64,000 nucleotides of DNA from Manis javanica. Its lineage: Eukaryota; Chordata; Mammalia; Pholidota; Manidae. This document shows, one piece after another, positions 49,661 to 59,837 of this stretch. Made by a program: the position numbers and the translations under genes. Each line of letters starts with the position of its first letter. The stretch's first letter is position 1. The notes under the pieces were generated by a model that searched no databases, had not been told where the DNA came from, and saw nothing but the letters and a program-made list of their open reading frames with translations. The stretch lies in contig NC_133156.1 of the NCBI RefSeq assembly GCF_040802235.1, positions 187,681,851 to 187,745,850 of the forward strand, written 5' to 3'.

Positions 49661-50739
49661 AGAAGAAGGCCAGGACAGAGGAAGACGAGGGTGTACGTGG
49701 GAAGAGCATGCAGCCCAGCTGCAGGGAGGACAGAAGCCTTCCTGAAGGAAGTGATACCCACCCTCCGCCCTCCTCACCCCCGAGGTCTGGAAGAAGGGTC
49801 CTCGGTGGCCCCCCTGGTACCGTGGGAAACTGCCTGGCCCGCAGGGCATCTCATCCTATACTTTATCTGCTTTTCTTCTCTTGTTTTTCTATTGCTTTCT
49901 TCATTGCATTTGCCCAGCTGTCTGTGCATCTGGGCTCCAGCAAGTGGACCCCAGGGAAACTCTCCCAGCAAGCTGAAGGTTTCTATTTCAGATTCTTCCA
50001 CCACCTCCACCACTCTATTTCCATAATTGTTCCCACCACCCTCCACTACCATTACCACTATTACCTTTATCACCACCTCACAGCAACTTCATCAACACCA
50101 TCACCATCATCACCTCTACCACAATGAGCAGCTCCTCTGCCACCATTAACAAAGTATACAATCAAGCCTGGCTTTAACTAATCCCCAAACTGTATATGAA
50201 ATCTGAGTTAATATAATGAACAAATCAATGGGTGATCACTTGCTTTTCCAAATTATTCAATCTATAGCAACCTTAGTTACGTGTCCCTGGTGTTTTTTAT
50301 ATGTATACTTTGGTTTACATATATTTTAATTGCCCAGATCTCTTTGGGAATATACCTATTTTAAGAGAGAGGAGTTAGATGCTGAGAAAGAAGGGCAAGC
50401 ATATTAAGAAGTTCATGAGGTCTTTTCTTTATTCATGAAATTATTGAGAACAATTTTATAGCATGCACACATCTACTGAACATTAAGCAGTTTTAGTCAC
50501 TTGGCCATAAATCAGTGACTATAAAGGCAGAAGTTAACTCTATCAATAGTACTTCTGTATATAAATAGGATACCTACATATAAATATGGGTTTATATAAA
50601 AATATGATACATACATCTATATATAGTATATGTGTATATTTTATAGTATATTTCATCTGTTTGTATAAATATATACTTATCATATAAATGTAATCAATGT
50701 ATATTATTATAAATATCTTATAATTGTGAAATGTGAGTT
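49661..50739. repeat. Simple-sequence region: CCA/CAT-rich then AT-rich
   Basis: 49985-50125 is a degenerate (CCA)n/(CAT)n tract. Its translation gives the His/Tyr/Ser-rich tail of a 176-codon frame starting at 49597, so that frame is simple sequence, not a gene. 50550-50690 is TATA/TATG-rich. Confidence 0.6.
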
Positions 50740-51260
50740 AGAGACTGAAATAGATCATAAAAATGGTTACAACTTCCTCTGATCCATGTATACATATCGC
50801 TTGCCATGTGACTTTACTACTCCAGTCAGTAAGGAGGAAAGTCTATTTCCCAGTCCTTCACTCTTGACTCTGACTTGGCTGTGTGACTTCTTGGCTAATG
50901 GGATATGAACAAATGTAACACAAGCAAAGGCTTGAAAAATGCAAGCACTTTGGGGTTTGCCCTCTCTTGCTGGCCTGGGAACCCTGACACCACCACCACT
51001 TTATCTAATCTGGGCTGATCTGCTGGGGGATAACAGATCACGTGGAGCAGAGATAAGCTAGTACAACTCAGGCCCTCCTAGACCAATCTGCCTGCCAATC
51101 ACCGGATGTATGAGCTTCTACCCTAGACTACCCAACTCCAGCAGACGGGCCAGAAGAGCTACTGAGTCGACAGACCACAGACTCATGAGAAATAATAAGA
51201 TGTTTATTGTTTCAAGGCACAAAATTTTTTGTGTGCTGGTACACAGCCACATCTTACTGA
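50740..51260 (+). mobile_element. MaLR (MLT1-type) LTR
   Basis: CTTGGCTGTGTGACTTCTTGG, GCCCTCTCTTGCTGGCC, CACGTGGAGCAGAGATAAGC, CAGGCCCTCCTAGACCA and TGTTTATTGTTTCAAGGCAC appear in LTR order. Confidence 0.65.
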
Positions 51261-51919
51261 GTTTTTTGTTCCTCTTTTCTCTTTATCCATTCCAAAGGGC
51301 TTGGGTAAAACTTTTGGTTTATTGGAGCCACAGTTGCCACAAACACGCTTTTCATTTTCTTAAAAGCTCTGGTTCTCTTGTATTATTAAGCTTCCTTTCT
51401 CAGTTATGATCTTCCAAGAAGAAAGGGTCTGGGGAAGTAGTAAAGGTAGTAAAAGTGAGGCATGATGCTGAGAGAGAGAAGGGAGTTGGAGATGTGAATT
51501 AAGATGGTAACAGTGGGATGCTGAGGCCACAAAGACATTCGGTGAGACCTATAAAGGGTTGACTAACTTCCCAGAAGAAGTTTGTCCTATTAAATCAGAA
51601 TCTCTGTGAAACTCCCAGGCACTGACCCCATGCCCCTATGTTAAACTGCAAACACACATTCTCAAATTCCCCTTAGGGTCCAATTCTTCATTCCTTTTGA
51701 TCTTTTTCACTTTCCAAAATCCGGCTTTCTGTTTTCAGTTAGAATTTTTTTGGCTGTTGGGTGACAGAAGAAGCCCAACTCAACCTTAAAAGTCCAGATC
51801 ATCTTCAAACTTCAAGCAAGGTTGAACCCAGTTGCTCAAATCATGTCCTCAGGGAACTGTCTCTCCTTTTCTCTCTAGGTTTTGCTTTCCTCTGTTTTGA
51901 CCCCCCTGGATCCTTCAAT
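51261..51919. other. Unassigned intergenic DNA
   Basis: No gene or clear repeat. Confidence 0.5.
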
Positions 51920-52345
51920 CCCTGACCTATTTTGTGGGTCCCAGAGCTGAGTGCTGGCAACTGTCTATTGTGTCTCTCCATCTTGGGTGACCACGCCCTC
52001 CTCCTTTTTCCCACCTGTTACCCTAATTATGTTAAAGACTCTATAATCCATCCAATTTCCCAAGTCAAAAACTTAGAAGTTATCCCAAACCTTTCCATTA
52101 GTCCCCATAGCTAATCATAAAGCCAAGTCAGTCCTACCCCATCTGTGTCTTCAGAATTGGCTTTCCCTCTCCATGGCCATTGCTACTGTGCTTTGTCACA
52201 GTGTTAGGAAAATTTCTTCCTAACAGTCTTTGCCTTGCTTCCTACAAACCATCCTCGATGATGGGAGTAATCTGTCAAAAATGTAAATCCAAGTCTATAA
52301 TTCCCTGCTTAAATTCCCTGTTCGGTTATATAACTTGTATAAGCT
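51920..52345 (-). mobile_element. L2 fragment
   Basis: CCATCCAATTTCCCAAGTC, GAAGTTATCCCAAACC and TATAATTCCCTGCTTAAATTC follow reverse L2. Confidence 0.5.
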
Positions 52346-53139
52346 GCTCCACAAATCTGGGGTACAAACACGATCCCATTTGGTAATTTTTCCCATTGGT
52401 CACTTGAACCCCCAGCTGGGCCTGTTGGCAGAGAGCCTGGTTATCTTAGGTTAAGTTCCCTAGAAACAGAGCCTGATCTGGGGATAAGTGTTGTTAGTTT
52501 AGGGGCTTCATTGCTTCCCACTCCTGGGTGGTGGCTGAGCCCACCTGAATCCACCCTGCCTGGCTGAACTACAATACAGAGTCATGGGGCAGGAGACTGG
52601 GAATAGGTGTCTTTCCTCCCAAGAAGCCTGGGGCTCCTCACACAAACTGCTGTACCCACTGACAAGCTCTGCCTACCTGGGATCTCAGTAGGGCCTTGAT
52701 CCAGTCACAAAAGGTTCTTTTATGTCAGAAGTTAAACAACTAAAATGCCTGCAAAAGCCAGAGGCCTGACAGACAGGACAGCCACCACTCAGCAACAATC
52801 AGTTGTTACCAAGCAGGAATCGGGCATTCGTAGTCACCACATCTTTGGGTTTCTTTTCTGGAGGATCCACAAATCTTGATTTTTATGTAAAATATTTGGA
52901 TTTTAAACTGTTAACTTGATTTTTTAAAAAAACCAGGCAAAACAAAACTTGTCTGGGCCCATATGCTTGGCCCAGGGGCTATCAGTTTGTGAATTTGGCT
53001 TTATACCCCCCTAAATCTTGCCCTTCATTTGCATAACTATGGGGCCACTGCTAGGAACTGGGAATGCACAATGATCAACTGTGAACCAACTACAAATGGT
53101 CCAGGACTTCAACGTAGTCTAACCTCTTTTAGCTTTGCC
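52346..53139. other. Unassigned intergenic DNA
   Basis: Part of 52440-52830 has an old LTR-like feel (CCCTAGAAACAGAGCCTGATC) but could not be placed. Confidence 0.4.
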
Positions 53140-53450
53140 AGTGTGGCCTCCCTGGGCTGGCTCCTCCCTTTCTCCAGGGCCTTTCTACTCCGACAGCTCT
53201 CCCTCACACTGCTTACACCTCAGGGCTTTGTGGTCAGTGGGCTATCCCAGAGCCCCCTCCACTAACAAGTTTTCTATTCACACTCTCCTCCTCCTTTGAG
53301 ATCCAGCTCAAACAACCCCTTCCTCTTGGCTGCTTTCCTTTCCCTGATCTCTGCTTTCTCCTCTGCTTACCCCATGTTTTCAAACAGGTACCCTGTTGCC
53401 CCACCCGACCTGACCTGGCCTAACCCTTAGAGGGTAGGACCCTGGGTTCA
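53140..53450 (-). mobile_element. L2 3' fragment
   Basis: GAGATCCAGCTCAAACAACC followed by CTTTCCCTGATCTCTGC and preceding C/T-rich text fit reverse L2. Confidence 0.45.
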
Positions 53451-53849
53451 TCCACACGTGTCCCCATTGCAACATCCCCATTGCTCCACTTTAAATGCAG
53501 ATTGTAGCAATGGACACCCAATTTGAAAAATAACAAACTTGACTCTAGCCTTTCACTCGCCAGAAATCCATCTGTGAAGAACTGGTAATTTTATTTTGAG
53601 AAAATTAACTGAAACTTGGTGTTTAAAAGAAGGGGGGGTGGACCCTCTGTATACTTTCATTTTAAAAATGACCATATATTTGTGAAATATTTGTTGAAAA
53701 GAACACATTCTTCTACTTCCTCAGCTTTGGACACAGCTGAGCCTTCTAAATTGAGTTCTAGAACTACGTAATGGTTAAACTGGTTCGTTGCACTAGCTTT
53801 CTCCCCAACCTCAAAAGTCCCCAGGGCTCTTAGAGTTGGGCACGTTTGC

Positions 53850-54240
53850 TGCCACAGAGGGGAAAGGGAACCAGCGCCTCTGAAACAGCACTTCTGCAGA
53901 GGCGGTAGCCTACAGTGGCAGCGGGAGCAGCCACAGTCGAAAGATCCTTTGCATAATTCACTCCAAAATGGGCTGAGGCTTGTTGAGTTGTATACTGAAA
54001 CTCCAGAGGCAAACCCTAAGCGGTTACATTTTCTCGACAAGGTTTCCCAGCTGTCAATCATTGCCTGCTTTCTCTCCCTACCCCCAGGCGCACATACACA
54101 CAAATTTTGGTGGACAGGTGCATTTACATTGAGCCTCTCCTACCTGAAGCACCTCAGAAAGCAGCGAGGTTGGAATTTCATTAATAATACATGAATTCAA
54201 AGGAGGAGGGAGGCAGGGACACCACTTTCCTCTCTGCAAC
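53850..54240. promoter_or_regulatory. Unique segment with PBX-MEIS and octamer-like sites
   Basis: This non-repetitive DNA leads into the upstream CpG block. CTGTCAATCA at 54051-54060 is the exact reverse complement of the decamer TGATTGACAG, the known PBX-MEIS/PREP heterodimer site. TTTGCAT at 53948-53954 matches seven of eight bases of the POU octamer. Single motif matches are weak evidence; the clustering next to a candidate promoter is what gives them weight. Confidence 0.35.
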
Positions 54241-54249
54241 TTAAAATCC

Positions 54250-55420
54250 CAGCATTGCAGCTGAAAAAGAAAATGACCCGGGAGTGCACGGCATCGGGAA
54301 GGAAGCATTGCACGCTATCGGTGCTAGCGAGAGTTTCAGCCACCCGCCCGCCGGCTATTTATACCGTGCAGATTATGCAATCTGGCTCCAGCCATTCAAG
54401 CCCCGACAGGGACCCTACGCGCAGGGGGTGGGGGTGGGGTGTGTGTGTGGCACTATTCCCGGGCGTCGGGTCAGTTTCTAAGTTTGCATCATCCCCTTCA
54501 CTACGGGAGAGCTTCGGTTTCTATTTCTGCCAGCGGGTCTTGGGGGAGACAGCTGGGCTACAAACTCACTTGGCACACACTGGCACACACCACCGCTTAC
54601 TTAAACATAATAAAGGCACCCGGCGCCCGAGGCGCGGCCCAGCAGCCGCAGGGCTGGGCTCTGGGCAGACCGGAAGGAACTGATAAACCCAGCGCTAATG
54701 ACACCCGCTCCCTCCCCCGTCGGAAGTGTCCTCCCAGCGCCGGTCATTGAGAAATACCGAAGGGGCAGAAATAGGGGTGAGGTGAGGACAGGCAGGGGCA
54801 CAGTTGCGCGCGCCTCGCGGAGTGGGTAGTGGGGGCCTTGCGGCAGTAGGGGACTTCTGCGGGTCGGGCCGCGGCCCGGTGGCCCAAACCTTAGAGCACA
54901 GTGGAGTCTTCCCCAAATGACCCCTTTCCCCGCGCGCGCCCAAGCGTTGGGAGGTGAGTGGTTGATCGGATCCTCCCCTTCAACCCCCGCTCCCCAGGGA
55001 GATCTACACTCCCGGCCCTACCGGACCCCGACCGATAAGGAGTGGGAGGACGCAGAGAAGGGGCGAAAGACAAGAAAGAGAGAGCAGATTGCTGAGAAGG
55101 ATAAAATGTCGGCTTCTCTCCGCGCCCATGTTGGGCGGGAGGGGGCGGGGGCCGCCGCCAGCTTCCGAGTGAAATAGGATCTGCGGGTCTACTGAGCATG
55201 CCCGTCCCGCGGCAGCCGAGGGTCGCTCCAGTTCCGCGCTCCGGGCTTTCCGGGCGGCCGGCGGGAAGAACCGAGTGGGGGTGCTCCCTGCCTGGGACTC
55301 GGAATTGAGAGGCTGGTAAGTGGGATCCCTGCAGCGAGATCCGCTGGGTTTCAGTGTGAGCAAGTCCAAATTACTTGTGAAGCTCTCGCTCTCAGTCGAC
55401 ACTCTTGATTTGATAGTTCA
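54250..55420 (+). promoter_or_regulatory. Upstream CpG-rich block, candidate alternative promoter/exon
   Basis: A second CpG- and GC-rich stretch lies about 3-4 kb upstream of SPRED2 exon 1. It has a TATA-like element (CTATTTATACC, about 54354-54364) and good donor-like sequences: GGGAG/GTGAGT near 54953 and GGCTG/GTAAGT near 55316. A GCATGC-centred motif (55190-55204) is repeated inverted in the main promoter. Frames here close quickly, so any transcript would supply untranslated leader or be non-coding. Inference: an alternative SPRED2 first exon or an independent lncRNA promoter. Confidence 0.45.
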
Positions 55421-57639
55421 GAGCTGACTGCCCCGTTTTGCTGGTTGTGGGAGAGAGACAGGAATGGGGGTATCTTTCAGCAATGTCATTAAAGCCCTGA
55501 ATCCGTGTAACTCCCTATTCTGGTAACAATTTGGCAGACTTTGATAACACGTTGATGCTCATCAGTAAACATCTGAGTTACTCTCCCAATATCGCTGTTT
55601 ATTCTGTGGAGCTACAGAAGCCACAACTAGTAATTGATGGGGGAAGATCAAGAGGTGGTTTCCTAGGAACATTTCCATAAAAAGGCCCCTTTTGGATGAT
55701 GAAAAAAGCAGAAGACAACTGGAAGATTTTATTAAGAGGGCTGTGAAGGACCGGGAGCAGAGTAGGGAGCATCTGGTAATCCAACTGGCTAAAGAGAAGA
55801 AAGAGTTGCCATTAATCTCTTAACTTGCAATGTGCTTAATGCAATACCTTCAGTGTATAGTCATTTAATCTTCCCAGCAGCCCTATATTGTGGGTATTCT
55901 GGCACTACAGACACTGAATACAAGGTTCAAAGAATCTAAGGACCTGCTGGAGTCTGGCACCAAGACATCCAAGTGGGGACCTGGTGACTCCTGGACTTTA
56001 GAATGTGTTCCTTTGTTTTTCTGGCTGCCTGGTCCTTGTGCTGGGCCAGTCATGCACTGCTATCAGTGGAGAGCCCATAGTAAGTGGTGATGACACTGAT
56101 TTAGCTTGTCTACCTGCAGAAGTTAATCACCTCACCTGCCACCTTGCTATTTGGGCACTTTGAAATTGAAGGACATAGCAGAGATGCCCATTGCATGGAT
56201 AATTTTGACATGGACAAAGTCTCTGTTCCTGGAAGTCTGGCAATGACTGAGTGGGATCTCTTTTAGCACTTTCAGAAGAAAAGCAACAGCAGCCAAAGGT
56301 GAGAAGTAGGTAGATGCCTTAGCCTTATGGGGATACAGAGAACAATGAGATATTACTTTTGGACAATGTTTTCTCCTAGACTCTCAACGACCTCAAAAAC
56401 AGAAAAACAATCTTGGCCTTGTTATCCCTGTTTTTTAAAGAAATTGAAGAATTGCTAAAAGTCTCAGTCAGGGTCTCAGAGCTGCTAGGAGGAAACCAGA
56501 ACCTAGGTGTTCTCATCTGTCTAGTCCCCTTTTCACCACCACACCAGCACTCAGCATCAAAGGTAGGTGAACCCCAATCCACATCCACAAAGATCATTGT
56601 TGTGATAAGCACAAAGCCTAGAGTAAACCACTAGTTTCCCCTGACTCCAGGTGAAACTCTTACTATATTTGGAGCACTTCAGTTCTTCAAACGCATACAT
56701 ATGACCTTTAGATATCCTGCATTTGAGGCATATATTTAATCTTCTCTTTATTTGTTCAATGGTTTCTATTTACCTAAAATCTCTGTGTAGGGCAGAAAAG
56801 TCTCTTGTGCTTGGAGAGGAGGAAGGGGCAGGGACTATTATCTCTTGCTCCTTAGAAAATCTCCAGAAGGAAATATCCAATGGCTACGTAATTCATGAGA
56901 CCTAGGGTAAAGTTAAAATGTGGAGTCCCTTGTTCTGACACTATAAAGAATATCAAGACTGCAACAGCAGAGCATCAAAGTAAGCAACGACCCGAGCCCA
57001 ACCGTGCAGGGTTTTTGCCCAGGAAGCCAGCACTGCCCAATGCCCAGACAGTGCTGCTTGGAGCGCATGCGCCCACCCAGGTGGTGGTCCCAGGCCAAGG
57101 CAGGAGAAATAAAAACAAAAGGTAGGGGGGAGCTGGACTGGGGGAGCTCTCTTACCATCGCGCTGTGCCAGAGTCCACAGGGCTTGCAAACTCTGGCCGA
57201 GGAACTGACGACCTTCAAGGGCCTGGGACAAGGGCCGTCCTCCACCAGTATGAGTAATTGTAAAAACACATTTGGGCATTAACTTTTAACTCGGGAAAGC
57301 TCAGTATTTATACAGAAATGCAAACGTTTCTGGGCTGTGTTGGACTTGGCTTTTATTTTTTGTGTACAAATGATTCCTTAAAAATGTCTATTCACCAACC
57401 AAGGCAAAAAAGATCCCAAGATTCACATGAAACTGAAAAGCCTCTGCCATTCAGAATCTTGGCAAAGGCACCTGTGCCGCCCCCATTTTCCCATCCCACA
57501 TTGTGTGGCACTTGGTCCTCTGCGCCCGACACACCTCCGGCTCTTCCCTAAATTGTCCGTCTCCGTCCCTTATCCGCCCCCCCCCCACCATTTTTAATCC
57601 AGGGGTTTGGTAAAGGCAGGGAACCAAACCTGAGCCAGA
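55421..57639. other. DNA between the two CpG-rich blocks
   Basis: Mostly unique with a MIR-like remnant near 55830-55935. A GC-richer patch at 57000-57250 contains overlapping frames of about 90-118 codons on both strands, none with a domain. No splice acceptor or exon was recognised with confidence. Confidence 0.45.
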
Positions 57640-57848
57640 TGTGTGCAAGTGCCCGGCTCCCGGCTCCCGCCTGCTCCCTCTATGGGGGATCTTAAAACCC
57701 GGAGCGCTGACGGCAAGGATCTGGAGCCAGACAGACGCCGCGCAAACAACCCGGCTCCGAGGCTCCTCCGGGAGTGGAAGCGGGGGGCAACGCGGGGGAG
57801 GGGCTGCGGGGAGAAGGAAGCCGGGCATGCTCAGTAAGAGGGACAAAG

Positions 57849-57884
57849 TTTTTTTTTTCTCCACCCCCCCCCCACCTTTTTTTC
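57849..57884. repeat. Polypyrimidine mirror repeat next to the promoter
   Basis: Ten T, CT, then CCA-C10-ACC, then seven T and a C: 36 bases with only two purines. The core CCACCCCCCCCCCACC (57861-57876) is a perfect mirror repeat. Such tracts can adopt intramolecular triplex (H-DNA) structures and are frequent just upstream of CpG-island promoters. Confidence 0.7.
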
Positions 57885-58439
57885 GGTCTCAAGTAGGAAG
57901 CTTTTTGCACTCCACCACCTCTAGCCGCTGAGAAGACGTCATCGCTTCCGCCCTACTTCCTCCTCCTGTTGGCGGCCGTGAGAATCCAATATGGAGTAAA
58001 TCGGTGGAGTAGAGAGATGGGGCTCGGACGGGGCGCCCTGCACCGCCTCCCAGGCGCACCTCCCCCGGCCGCCGACCGCTCCCGGGAACCCTGATTGGCC
58101 CGGCCCCCCGGGGGGCGACCTGGGACCGAGCCCCGAAGCGCGGCCGGCCCTCTCCTCCTCCGCCTCCTCTCTGTCCCCGCCGCTCCACGGCGCGCTTGTT
58201 TTTCTCCTCTCTCCCTCACCGCCGTCTCCGGCCCAAATCTCTCCCCCCTCCGCCCGCTCCTGAGCCCCCGGAGCCCCTGCCCGCCTAGTCCCTCGGCGCT
58301 GCGGCGCTCACTGCCCCGCAGTGTGCCTTTGCACCCCTTCCCCCAAACCTCACCCTGCGCTCCGGTCGCCCTGCTTCCCCTTCAGCCTTCTGCGGCGCCC
58401 CTTTTATCTGTAGCTGCCGCCCCCCCCCATCCCAGCCAA

Positions 58440-58463
58440 ATGAGGCGATCTCCGGAGATGTGA
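58440..58463 (+). other. Upstream ORF in the SPRED2 5' leader (7 codons)
   Basis: A second short frame, MRRSPEM, runs from ATG 58440 to TGA 58461-58463. Together with the 14-codon uORF downstream it would give the leader two upstream initiation sites, provided the transcript begins 5' of 58440. Confidence 0.4.
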
Positions 58464-58488
58464 AGAAGGGGGGTAAGCGGACAGGAAG

Positions 58489-58533
58489 ATGAAGGGAGCA
58501 AAGCTGCCCGCCGCGGGACAGGCGTCTAGGTGA
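58489..58533 (+). other. Upstream ORF in the SPRED2 5' leader (14 codons)
   Basis: ATG at 58489 opens a 14-codon frame that ends at TGA 58531-58533, eight bases before the SPRED2 ATG and in a different frame. It lies in the leader if transcription starts upstream of it. A start with A at +4 and G at -3 is moderately good. Short uORFs ending close to the main start commonly lower or condition translation. Whether this one is used is unknown. Confidence 0.5.
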
Positions 58534-58541
58534 ACAGGAAA

Positions 58542-58567
58542 ATGACCGAAGAAACACACCCAGACGA
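58542..58567 (+). CDS. SPRED2: SPRED2 coding exon 1 (start codon to splice donor)
   Basis: Seen: ATG at 58542, then codons for MTEETHPD and two bases (GA) of a split codon, followed by the donor GTAAGT at 58568-58573. Ending after GA lets exon 2 complete Asp or Glu. Known: human SPRED2 begins MTEETHPDD, so the protein start, the phase and the CpG-island position all agree. The sister gene SPRED1 begins differently (MSEET). An in-frame TAG at 58527-58529 rules out an upstream extension, and position -3 is A, a good Kozak context. Known function: SPRED2 is a membrane-associated inhibitor of Ras-Raf-ERK signalling. It has an N-terminal EVH1 domain that recruits neurofibromin, a KIT-binding region and a C-terminal cysteine-rich Sprouty domain. 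All of those lie in exons beyond this window. Only 26 coding bases are present, so the assignment rests on a short match plus context. Confidence 0.85.
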
Positions 58568-59316
58568 GTAAGTTTGGCCGCGGGGTGGGCCGAGGGTGTC
58601 CCGCGGGGACAGCGTGGTGGCCGAGGCTGAGGACGCAGGCGGAGACGCTCCGCGGGTGAACTTGGCTTGTGCAGCGGCTCGCTGGCCTGTGGGGTTGGGA
58701 TGCGAGGTTTTCCCCCTTGTGGAAGTGAGGAGGGGGCAAAAACTTGCGGGCCGGCGGCGGCACGCCTTGGGTCATTGGGCTGATGGCCACTGCGGGGTCC
58801 AAGGGCGCGCGGGTGACCTCGGGGCGGTCCCGGGTCCCTCTCCGGGGACTCAAACACTCCCTCTTTACCCCCACCCCGAAATCCTCAGCGGCCGGAGCCG
58901 AAGACCTGACAGCCCCGCTCCGGCTTCCTGGGGTCGGTGGGTGTCACCGTGGTGACTCTCTGACTCTCCTACCCCGCCGCTCGCCCTGCAGTCCCTTCAG
59001 GAGCCCACTGGAGCCCAAGCTCCGCCATTTCGTTTTCTTGAATCGCTCTCATTTGCATACCACATTTTCATTCATAAAAAATACGGCGGAGCTAGGCGAG
59101 GACCAGAGCAGCCTGAGAAGGGGCTGCGCGCGCCCGGGTTCTTGCGCGGGTCAGCGTGCTGCAGCCTCCCGAGGGGTCCAGCGGTGTTTGTGAGAGTGTG
59201 TGCACGCGCTTGTGGGCCCGAGACGGGCGCCCCGCGGGGTCGGGGCAGCTCGGCGGGTGGATCTGAGTCGTGGGCTGGGACGGGCAGGAGTGTGCGGGGC
59301 AGTGCTCTGCGGGCCA

Positions 59317-59349
59317 GTGTGTGCGTGTGCGCGCGCGCGCGCGTGCACA
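59317..59349. repeat. Alternating GT/GC tract (Z-DNA prone)
   Basis: 33 bases of uninterrupted alternating purine-pyrimidine, (GT)n then (GC)n then GTGCACA, lie about 750 bases into intron 1 inside the CpG island. This is the classic sequence type for left-handed DNA near active promoters. Confidence 0.7.
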
Positions 59350-59650
59350 GGCCCGCGAGCCTGGCCCGCGGGCTCCAGGGGAACAATGCTCGGGCGCTCC
59401 ACTGGAGGGGCTGCAGGCAGACCAGCCGGTCCTCCGCGGACCGGTGCCCTTTTCCAGTCCCGGGCCTAGGTGAGGTTCCTGCCTCGCGGCCGTCGAGTCC
59501 AATTCGGCTTTCTTCCACCCACGCCCGAGGCGTGTCCTATCGTGGGTGCAAGGGAAGCAGGGCTTCAGACACCGGCGCCTCAGGTCGTGGGCTTCGGGTT
59601 CGAGCGATCACCGCACGACCGACGCCGCTGCTCAGTGTCTGTGCAGCCAC

Positions 59651-59837
59651 TTTTTTTTTTTTTTTTTTTTTTTTTTTTGTGAATAAGACGCTCTCCTTTA
59701 TTGTCACATGATATCCCTTCCCTCCTCCCCTGCACATTCATAAATCCGGAGCCTGCCTTGGCTCCTTTCATTCAGAGCTGCCATTAGCCAAGGTAGCGGC
59801 GGCGGGGGTGGGGCGCTAAGGGCCAGTGTGTAGCCGC
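59651..59837 (-). mobile_element. Possible minus-strand processed retrocopy fragment with poly(A) tail
   Basis: Read on the minus strand, an AATAAA signal (59697-59702) is followed 18 bases later by an uninterrupted A28 (59651-59678), the exact geometry of a polyadenylated mRNA end. The base stretches at 59641-59650 and 59828-59837 agree at 8 of 10 positions and could be decayed target duplications, giving a body of about 150 bp. No parent gene was recognised. Alternatives: a genuine antisense polyadenylation site, or a chance T run. Confidence 0.35.

Noticed and set aside
49597..50127. 176-codon ORF, among the longest in the window
   Set aside because: Its second half is translated CCA/CAT simple sequence and its first half runs through an L2-type repeat; no domain.
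57956..58020. CArG box (SRF site) at CCAATATGG
   Set aside because: Only five A/T bases between CC and GG; the consensus needs six.
58095..58463. 122-codon frame just before SPRED2
   Set aside because: It begins at TTG rather than ATG and is Pro/Ser/Leu-rich leader sequence; only its last seven codons from ATG 58440 are a plausible uORF.
58285..58857. 190-codon minus-strand ORF across SPRED2 exon 1
   Set aside because: Open frames on both strands are expected in CpG islands where stop codons are rare; Pro/Arg-rich with no domain, antisense to the real exon.
59142..59711. 189-codon plus-strand ORF in intron 1
   Set aside because: GC-rich chance frame whose end is translated from the T28 run (poly-Phe).
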